From Erodium maritimum (taxonomy: Eukaryota; Streptophyta; Magnoliopsida; Geraniales; Geraniaceae): DNA of 64,000 nucleotides. Of this stretch, positions 55,895 through 64,000 are shown piece after piece. The position numbers and the translations under genes were made by a program. Position 1 is the first letter of the stretch; every line of letters starts with the position of its first letter. Location of the stretch: positions 46,397,825 through 46,461,824 of the forward strand of contig OY997591.1 in assembly GCA_963921825.1 (NCBI GenBank), given 5' to 3'. Below the pieces are notes generated by a model that did not search any database, was not told the origin of the DNA, and saw only the letters and a list, made by a program, of their open reading frames with translations.

Positions 55895-58860
55895 ATGGGT
55901 GAAGTTGTAATCTTTGCTACTTACGGTGGGGAATATAAACTAGAGGTTGGTAATTATAATTGGATATCAACAAACAATAAACTTATTAGTCTTGTTGTTG
56001 ATGTTAGTGCCAATACAACATTGAACACGTTCAAGGACCTCTTGTATTCTAGGAATGGGGGTGAAGGAAAAAGTTACAGAATTGAAACTTAGTTACATAC
56101 CTTGTAAGCCCAATTTTAGAAAAGTTATCTCGCCAAATGAGATTGTAGATGATATGGATGTTCAGGCTTTAGTATTGGAAAACATGAACCTAAGTTCTTG
56201 AACCATGTTTACGTGTAGAGTTGATCAACAAAGATACCAGTAGTGCAAAAGCTGAACTGCTGGTATTTGAACCGGTTGTATATGAATCTGTTATAGTTAA
56301 GTATAGTGAATATGACAATGTTGAGCATGATAGTTATCTTAACGTGTATATTTGTAGTCATGCAGAGAATGTTGATAACCTAGTTATTAGGCGTGAACGC
56401 AGAGCATGCGATTTGGAAGCACTAGCATCATCTCTTACACCACTACCGGTACGTTTGGATGATATCGAAGAGAAAGGTCAAATGGTGGAGTATGTTTCTG
56501 GAAACCAGTAGTTTCCGTTAGGTACAATGGATATAGAATAAACCATGATCGGTTTTAGAGATGAGTCAAATTTAGTCATTGGTAAAAAGTTTATATGTAA
56601 GAAAGCAATGATTTGGTACTGAAAGATATTGCAAGGAAGGGTAATTTTCGGATATACATTGCAAAATGTCATGGTGCTAATTGTAGATGGAGAGTGAGTG
56701 CAGCAAAAAATTGGGGATCGAATAGATTCTCCATTAGAACCAATGAGCCTTTGCATACTTGTTTGGACAGTGAGCGCAACTCCCAACAGGGTCAAGTAAG
56801 TGCGGAAATGATTACTAGTATGTTGGCTGCAGAATTTAGTGGAAGAAAAAAGACGCACACTCCAAGGCAGATTCAAGACAATTTGGAGGCTACACAGTAT
56901 GGCTTCATAAAATACTGGAAATGTTGTAAGGAAAAATCACTGGCAAAAACTAAACTTGTAGGGGGTCCTGATTTAAGTTATGGATTACTCTCTGCTTATT
57001 TGCAGCAGGTTCAGAGGATGAATGAAGGCCTAGTAACTCATTTGGAGGTGGATGTAGAGAGTAGATTTATATATGTTTTAATAGCATACCGGGCATGCAT
57101 TGACAGATTTAACCTTGTAAGGGGTAATGCTAATTGCGATAGGGCAAGATGGTAATCATCGCCAATATCCTGTTGCTTGGGCTGTGGTTGACTCCAAGAA
57201 TGACGCTTCATGGACATGGTTTTTCACGAAGTTCAAGCCTCTAATACCGAACGAGGAGGAATTGGTTATCCTTTCTGATAGATGTAGAAGTATCATCAAT
57301 GCAGTGTCGGTCGTCTACCCAAATGCTAAACATGGACATTGTAGGTGGCGTCTCACCCAAAATGTCAAAACTCATGGCACTGACAAGTTATCGAAGTTAT
57401 CGTCTTTTTTATTTTAAAAAAATGTTGATTCGTAAACAACGAACAAGGTCAATGTTCCGTACGAAGAGTTGAAAAAATTGTACCCTAAGGCGATAGAATA
57501 TCTGGAGACAACGAACATTGAAAGTCATTAATGGGCGAGATCTCACTTCGAAGGCGCTCAATACAATATAATGAAGACGAACGGTTCTGAGTCTATCAAT
57601 AATGAAATACGAACAAAGAGTGTGTGTGTCCTTTGATTGAGCTGTTAAACATCGTGCATAAAAAGGTTAGTCAGTGGTTCATGAATCGTATAAATTTGAT
57701 AAACAAATTATCGGTAGTTGGATCTCTTGTAACTCCAAAGGCAGGGAGTATCATTCCAAAAAGGAACATTAAAGCGAAGGGGTGCGAATAAAACCACTGA
57801 ACGGACACGACAAGTATCGGATTACTTGTGAAGACACTGACGTCTTAGTTGATTAGGGGATGAAGCGATGTGATTGCCAGAAGTTTGACATTGATAGACT
57901 TCCTTGTGCTCATGCCTTAACGTGTTGTGAGCATGTTGGGAAAAATCTTTATGAATTATGCTTGGACTATTGCACAATAGAAACATTGTGTATGGCTTAT
58001 CATGGAACCGTTTACCTAGTGTTACGAGAATCAGAGTGGAATATTGATGATCGTGAAGGTCTTATGACGGTTCTCCCTCCATAATATGTACCGAAACGTG
58101 GTGGACTAACAAAAAGAAGAATTCCTTCAATATGTGAGGCTCAAAGATTGGATCCAAAGTGTCCACGAAAATGTGGAAACTGTGCAATTGTTGGTCATAA
58201 CAAACGAACATATCCTTCTATTTCTTCTTCATATATTGTGTAATGATACTATTTGGCAGACTATGTATTTATTTGTGATTGTGCTACTATTAGTAGGTGA
58301 CAGACTGTTTGGTTTAGTCGTGAATGTTTTAATTCCAATGGCTATATTTAGTTCGTAATAAGTATGGCATGATGTAGACGTAAAGTAGGTTGCATTTAAT
58401 CGACGTCGGAAGGAATATATTCATTCCCATCTTCTATAAGTAAGAATAATGAAACTAGATATTGCATACCCTCATCTTGCCTATAATTTCATCTTCCATC
58501 AACTTCTACTATATCTCCAAGACAAGAAATGTCGTGGAATTATTATTGTCCTTCCAAAGACTCCTCATCGGAAGGAAGCGATACTTGGTACAAATATAGA
58601 TGTGATCGGAATCCGATGGCACCTAAGTCTCCACCAAGAGACCTAGAAGAGGACTGCCCATCTTTGGCTAAAGAAATACCAGAAGATTAAGAGCAAAGAG
58701 AGGAAGAACCTCCGGAAGAAGAAGAACCTCCCGTAGATGACTATCTCGTCAAAGGGGATAGTGAACAATATGGTATCAATGAAGTTGAAAGCGGTGATGA
58801 GGCAACAACAGCATTCAATGCAAATGCCCCAAACGAGGAAGGCGCTACAAAGAAAGAGTA
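55895..58860 (+). pseudogene. MULE transposase, decayed (first catalytic Asp deleted)
   Basis: Starts MGEVVIFATYGGEYKLE (PB1-like N-terminus, 55895). An acidic linker follows, then the DNA-binding domain KKAMIWY, CHGANCRWRVSAAKNW and NEPLHTC (56590-56760). GRKKTHTPRQIQDNLE follows, then the MULE core GQDGNHRQYPVAWAVVDSKNDASWTWFF and ILSDRCRSI with PNAKHGHCRWRLTQN (57130-57360). Between FNLV and LIAIGQDG the block bearing the first catalytic Asp (normally DGTHL or DGAHL) is missing. A SWIM zinc finger CDCQKFDIDRLPCAHAL follows (57870-57930), then a knuckle remnant CGNCAIVGHNKRTY in which the last Cys is Tyr, then an acidic tail ending near 58860. Several stops and frame changes. Confidence 0.9.
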
Positions 58861-58861
58861 A

Positions 58862-59350
58862 CTATGTGTAACTCATCTTTTAGGGTAACTATTTGTAACT
58901 CATCTAATAGGGTAACTATTTGTAACCCATCTATTAGGGTAACTATGTGTTATTAGATCTTAGAGTAGCTATGTGTAACTCATCTATTAGGGTAACTATG
59001 CGTAACTCATCTCATGTTTATCTGTTCTATGTGTAACTTATCGATTACCGGAAGTATGTATAACTCATGAATATATGTTTTATGTGCAACTCATCGATTA
59101 GGGTAACTATGTGTAACTCATATATTATGGTAACTATGTGTAACTCATCTCATGTTTATCTGTTCTATGCGTAACTCATCGATTACTGAAACTATGTATA
59201 ACTCATGAATATGTGTTCTATGTGTAACTCATCGATTAGAGTAAATATGTGTAAATCATCTAATCTACATAATATGTAATGTTTAACTCATAAATTAGAG
59301 TAACTATGTGTAACACATCTATTAGTGTAACTATGTGTGACTCATTTCTA
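58862..59350. repeat. ~29-bp minisatellite (GGTAACTATGTGTAACTCAT)
   Basis: Fifteen or more diverged units of GGTAACTATGTGTAACTCAT followed by CTATTAG, some with TCTCATGTTTATCTGTT inserts. It begins right after the MULE transposase stop codon. Confidence 0.88.
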
Positions 59351-59374
59351 TCAATTACGTGTAAATAATGCATC

Positions 59375-59800
59375 GATATGAAGGGTTTTCTTTCGTCGAT
59401 CGATGGTTTCAATCTGTCGCTCGATAGAAAAGTGGTCGATCTCCAGAAACCCTCACCAATCGTCGGGTTCCATTGTCATCAAACTTATGTCAATCGGCAT
59501 ATATATCGTCAAAGTACGGAATCCCTAACCAATCGTAGGGTTCCATGGTTAGCAAACATCCGTCGATCAACGGATATATCATCGATGTACTGAAACCCTT
59601 ACCAATCGTCAGGTTCCATGGTCAGCAAACTTCTATCGATCGACGGACATTCCGTCAATCACTGGAAACCAACAACAAAATTATGTTAAGTGTCAATCTA
59701 TCGCGGATCGACGGTATGTACCCATCGATAAAAAAATGTCAGAGAGCTTTCCATTTAAGTGCATGTCGTCGATCCACAGTTGAGTTCTGGCGATCGACGA
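59375..59800. repeat. ~95-bp tandem repeats with GTCGATCGACGG motifs
   Basis: Three to four units with ACCAATCGTCGGGTTCCATG followed by GTCAGCAAAC and a CATCGATCGACGGA-type palindrome, then two looser ones (GCGGATCGACGG, GGCGATCGACGAC). Apparent ORFs across it are repeat by-products. Confidence 0.8.
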
Positions 59801-60131
59801 CATACACTTCAATAAGCAAGTCATTTCCCTGTGTAGTTCTACACATTACAGACAGTCTTCATCAGTTCCATGAGTAGTTCAACTCAAACAAAATGATTAA
59901 CCGGAATGCATATAACTGTACATAATAATCTTATTTTTATCATCAAAATAATTAACCAAAATATAGATGAGTCTACAAAATACTCATTACAAGTCCACTC
60001 AAACCATATGTTCTTCAACCAGAAACACAAATTCCCACAATCTAAAGAAGTAATTGGTAGTCCAAACTCGAAATTCCCACAACCCGAAACCATTCATCCA
60101 TCGCTGTCGGCTCTGTATACCAAACAGACCA
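59801..60131. other. Non-coding stretch downstream of the DUF1985 gene
   Basis: AT-rich. A ULP1-type cysteine protease domain would be expected here or further downstream on the minus strand in a complete Kaonashi-type gene; I do not see its His-Asp-Cys motifs. Confidence 0.4.
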
Positions 60132-61345
60132 TCATCGATATGCTGCATAAATTAAAAAATAGTTTAAACTTACATACGTATGTGGAGCTCCATATGCTGC
60201 ATAAATTAAAAAAGAATTAAAACTTACATCATTGTTGATCCATATTCCAACCGTAGAGAGTTTCTTAAAATTTTGGGTCGTGTGAGTTCCGTACATTGTC
60301 TTGACTGAGTTGGGGCTACTAATCATGTCGGCGTACTTCTTCACTCTAGTTGGTAAGCGGCCTAGAGGATTGCATGAGGTAACACTCACGTTTTCATCTC
60401 GAGGACTCTCTTTTTCTTTCTTAAACTTGTAGCCTCAAGTAATGACTGAGTGGATCGAGGTCCTAAGAGTAGACGAGCACTTCTGATAGCTCGATTAAAA
60501 CCTTTGATAACAGGAAAAAAATATCCCCCTTGCTCGGTCTGTGGTTCTACAAAATCATCCCCCTTGCTCAATATGTGGTTCTGCAAAATCATCCTCCCTT
60601 TGGTCGGGTACATCTTCTATTGATGCACGAGGCTCATAGCCGGTAGATGATCAACGAGGCTGAGAGTCGACACCTAATCCACGAGGCTAAGATCCAACAA
60701 CTGATCCACAAGAGCTGACTATTGATCTACGAGGCTCAGACTCGGATGGTTCGACCGGACGCATGTCACGGGCCGCACTCTGGTTGCGAAGTAAAGTAAG
60801 GATATCAGTAATTTGACCCACAACTCTGCACGCATGGCTCCAATTTCCTCCTCAATCGATCGAATATTTCCTTGTAAATGTCCTATTTTGGCATGTACAA
60901 TGCCGATCTCTTCCCGGATTGTTGTGTTATCAGCTCAGACAGCTATGATTTCATCCCGTACAACTGGGATATCAGGATTTATCCCAACACTTGAATGAGC
61001 CGCCGATGCTTCATCCACATTGGCTCGTACTGGCTGTTATGACTCTCGACGAGGCCTCTTAGCTTCAGCTTCGGCTTCACCTTCACCTTCTCTTCTGGAT
61101 GGCTCTATGCCCATGTCATGATCCATTTTACCCCCGATCGGGTCTTTCATTGAACTTCTTCCCTTTCTTCGCCACCCACTTCCTCATCATCCCACTGAAT
61201 GGAACCTCCATTCTCCAGAATTTCAACCATTTTTTCAATCATGGCATTCTGATGGGTATCAAGTACGGCTATGATATTCTGCATATGAGGAAGTTCTCTT
61301 TCTACTTCAATCGGGATGAGGATACTTTTAATCACATGCACATAT
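60132..61345 (-). pseudogene. Downstream exons of the DUF1985 gene (fragmented)
   Basis: Minus-strand pieces continuing from the DUF1985 exon: 61341-61147 (MQNIIAVLDTHQNAMIEKMV, acidic DDEEVGGEEREE), a coiled-coil-like stretch with EEIGIVHAKIGHLQGNIRSI near 60930-60850, 60613-60386 (RAIRSARLLLGPRS) and 60389-60240 (PLGRLPTRVKKYADMI, SPNSVKT). The last resembles the basic spacer preceding the ULP1 domain in related proteins. Introns and stops are not resolved. Confidence 0.5.
60620..60750. repeat. ~35-bp tandem repeats (GATCCACGAGGCT)
   Basis: Four units of TGATCCACGAGGCT-type sequence at 32-38-bp spacing within the DUF1985 gene region; on the minus strand they read as repeated SLVDQ. Confidence 0.7.
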
Positions 61346-61506
61346 ATAACAATTACATTAAATCAATATTTTCGAGATACATCAAAATTAATTAAATATA
61401 TACAATTCAATTGTATTACTTTCACTTCTTTAATTGCATCCGGAACTTCCTTAGGAATGGGTGCCTTTCTCCATTTCATGACCCACTTGAACATTCCTTG
61501 TTTATA

Positions 61507-61932
61507 CTAAAAGAATTCATTCAACCTGTTCTCCAACTCGAAAATCGACACTCCACGACAATTCTTTGGAAAATGTCTTTTCATAAACATTGTTGACTCG
61601 AATTGTTCCACCAATTCTTCATCATCTGGTGCTGAGCAGTTCAACCCGATGATCAGTGCATATTCCCTAATGGACAATCTGATTGGTGTCCTTTTCATGA
61701 CAACCCACATATCAGACGATCTACTAATCACTGAGTTCCTAACGAGAAGGGACCACATAATGTTGTTGGAGTGGTCAAACTTTCTCGGTAAATTCATGAA
61801 CTTACGGAATGCACCCACTTTGATATCCATAATTGTGGCTTGATCATCCATCAACTCACTTTCCAATTTGTTTAGCAGTCTGTAGCCGCACTTCATAGTC
61901 ACCCGACAATCGAACATCTGTTCTTCTGTCAA
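61507..61932 (-). pseudogene. DUF1985-domain protein exon (Kaonashi-type MULE cargo)
   Basis: A 141-codon minus-strand frame matching DUF1985: CRVTMKCGYRLLNKLESEL, a K-x-G-x-F-x-x-FMNLP stretch, SLLVRNSV and the hallmark end RLSIREYALIIGLNCSAP. In plants DUF1985 occurs chiefly in transposon-borne proteins that also carry a ULP1/C48 SUMO-protease domain, notably in Kaonashi MULEs. Here it lies convergent to a MULE transposase and between shared palindromic repeats, as expected for such an element. No stop in this exon, but neighbouring pieces are fragmented and the protease domain is not seen. Confidence 0.75.
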
Positions 61933-62455
61933 TATGGCTCTTAGTCAAGGTAACCGCTCTGGTATTTCTAAAGGAGTTGCACTTGGAATGGATAACGAAG
62001 AACTATCCTCTTGTTCTTCTTCGCGGACTACCAACTACCATTTATCTACCATAGTTGTAGCTTCTACTTCTAACGATGAGGATATTGCATCCTATTTTAC
62101 TTGTACAGCGGTTGCTGGAGGTACTGTCACAACTATACCTTGCATTGTAGTTGCTGAGCGAGTGTTTGCCATTATAGTAGTAAATAGCTTGGTATATAAA
62201 TAATTGAACAACATAAATTGCATGTACAACTAAATGAAAATTTACAAGAGAAATGAGAAATTGCAACAAAGGTTCATCCCGTCGATTGGTGATACACTCC
62301 CGACGATCGGTATTTAACTATTACTTTCATAGTGTTTTCTCGTCGATCGGTGACTGAATTTTGTCGATCGAGAATGACAAAGAGCCTTCTCAAATGCACA
62401 AAAACCAATTATTGGCACCAACCGACGGGTTCCAGTCACTTGTGAAACAGGATCA
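61933..62455. other. Upstream region of the DUF1985 gene, right side of the MULE
   Basis: No supported gene; plus-strand ORF 61934-62203 is Ser/Thr-rich without recognisable features. CGTCGATTGG, CGACGATCGG, CGTCGATCGG and GTCGATCGAG motifs lie at 62279-62372, echoing the left side of the MULE. The element's right terminus is not clear because a family D LTR has inserted at 62456. Confidence 0.5.
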
Positions 62456-64000
62456 TGTTGGGTCTCGAGGTAGGGTTGGAGATGAACCAACTCGCAGTGG
62501 AAAATCAATAAAAACCAAGAGACGATTAAAACCATGAAACAACTAACAAAGAATGGATTCACAAGAGAAAAATTCAGCACTATCTCTTACCAAAACAAGA
62601 ACACCGGTTAACGAATGATTGGCTTGAGTCTCCAAGACGCCTACGTATCCACATGGGAATCAAAGCCACGTAGTTCTTCTCTTTGAGGACTCAAGAACAC
62701 AAAAATGGAGGAGGAAACTACCCAAACCCGAAATGGCCATGGAAGAGGGAGAGAAAATGTGTTTCCTATTCTTGTCTTGTCTTTGTTATGTTGAAAAAAG
62801 ATGACTTAAACATAACAAAACCCATACTTGTCCAACTAAAGGCATGGGACAAGTATGGTGTCAAGTAAGGTGTAAATAGGACAAAGTATGACAAGACAAG
62901 ATTGGGTTAGGTGGTGAATCACCAACACATTAATCCTTGTCTTGCTTACTTAGTACTAATTAATCAAGACTTGATTAATTAGTTCCATGGGCCTTGGTTG
63001 CATGGGCCTTTCATGGGCCTCTTGGAACATGGCCCGTGGCCATTTCCAACGAGGTCCCGTGATTCGCTCATCGCCTCCATGCCTTCCATACCGGAAATGT
63101 CCAACATTATCCGACGCGATCAATCCCAAGACTCCAAGCCTTGTCTCGATCCGTAAAGTCCTATTCACTTATGGGCACATGACCCAAAACCCAGTTTTGG
63201 TCATGTCCCGAGACAACTCCCTTTTGGCCATTCTCCATAAATGTGTCAATGAGTTTCATCCTCCGGTGTGACCCTTAGGTTTATGCATGTCAATAGATCA
63301 ACGTAAAATCCCATTTTACTTGATCCTATTTAAGTGGCAACTAACGAGACTTTAGTATTGCCTGACACTACATAACGAATCGACCCTGTCGATTCTAACC
63401 TTTCCGTCGTCCATGTCATTATCCTTTTATCTCCGATATCCTGATTGAGATAAGGCATAGAGCCGTCATCCTTATTATTCTCAATCACCGTTCCTTGATA
63501 TGTGAGATGACTGAATATATGATACCTAGTATCATGTGCATGGCCATGCTATTCTTTCAGTCACTCTCGATCAAGCGGCCGAGAACCGATATCTTTCCCA
63601 TACCTCAGTATGAGGGATAAATCCCTTAGCCGTATTTCGTGTCACTCATGCAACCCGTCCCCAAGCCAATCCTGGCCGTTACGGACAACGTTAGGCTCAG
63701 GTCAAACTTAGTTGTTGACTGCATAGTGATCACAAAGACTCCTTGGTCTAAGGATACATGACAAGCTACGACACTGAATATGTTAATGACTCAATCTATG
63801 GCACATATTCAGGGCGGATCGTCCAATATCATGTCCCACATGATATCTATGATCAGACTCCGGAATCCCATTCCAATGACTAACAGAACGTAAGCCATGA
63901 AGAGCCATTTTTCATACTAGTCGCTTCTAGTGAAGCTTTATTGACTAAGGACCCATCGAGTGTGATCCATCTCGATCTATGGTTCTATTCGCATGGTGGG
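62456..64000 (+). mobile_element. Family D LTR copy 3 (runs off window end)
   Basis: Starts TGTTGGGTCTCGAGGTAGGG at 62456 and follows copy 1 to the window end, about 140 bp short of the expected CA terminus. GATCA at 62451-62455 would be the left TSD. It lacks about 11 bp present in copies 1 and 2 near 63680. Whether it is solo or the 5' LTR of a complete element depends on sequence beyond the window. Confidence 0.88.

Noticed and set aside
58862-59350. Possible CRISPR-like array
   Set aside because: The repeats are contiguous and drifting with no unique spacers, next to a plant transposon; it is a minisatellite.
61934-62203. 89-codon plus-strand Ser/Thr-rich ORF
   Set aside because: No recognisable feature; it lies opposite the expected promoter of the DUF1985 gene and is short enough to occur by chance.

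Overview
This window is plant nuclear DNA, most likely from a eudicot. It holds a three-exon 2-oxoglutarate-dependent dioxygenase gene, RRM-type L1 LINE sequence, Tekay-like chromodomain Ty3/gypsy elements, Ty1/copia, MULE and hAT elements. One host gene looks intact; almost everything else is transposon sequence, much of it nested. I cannot name the species.

Layout. 1-2239: N-terminal part of a Mutator-like (MULE) transposase pseudogene (minus strand) with its upstream DNA. 2240-21135: one decayed Tekay-like gypsy element (family A, plus strand) carrying three insertions: a solo LTR of family D in its 5' LTR (5-bp TSD), a 3.8-kb solo LTR of family B in gag (TSD), and a 5.45-kb LINE in its 3' LTR (16-bp TSD). 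21172-22028: two GC-rich inverted-repeat MITEs. 22341-28045 (minus): ACC-oxidase-homolog type dioxygenase, 358 aa. Its first intron is almost wholly a non-autonomous MULE; its second intron holds a gypsy remnant and starts with a GC donor. 28600-42035: a dead copia element split by a solo LTR of family C (itself carrying a solo LTR of family D) and a second solo LTR of family B. 42040-51320 (minus): the most complete LTR element, family B, with 5' LTR, PBS, gag, pol and PPT but a truncated 3' LTR; its genes carry stops and frameshifts. 51763-54560: a non-autonomous hAT (8-bp TSD) carrying a non-autonomous MULE (9-bp TSD) with gene-like cargo. About 54890-62455: a MULE with a decayed transposase (plus) and a DUF1985 gene (minus), the arrangement of Kaonashi-type ULP-carrying MULEs, flanked and interrupted by repeats rich in a GTCGATCGAC palindrome. 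62456-64000: a third family D LTR, running off the end.

The target-site duplications give a relative order: copia before C and B2; C before D2; A before B1, D1 and the LINE; hAT before its internal MULE. Three of the LTR families (A, B, C) share an unusual LTR plan: a GA-rich leader followed by conserved splice-donor-like and acceptor-like sites bracketing tandem-repeat arrays, and a conserved hairpin about 275-296 bp before the LTR end. That plan is the least expected structure I found. I saw no tRNA, rRNA, CRISPR array or bacterial-type operon.
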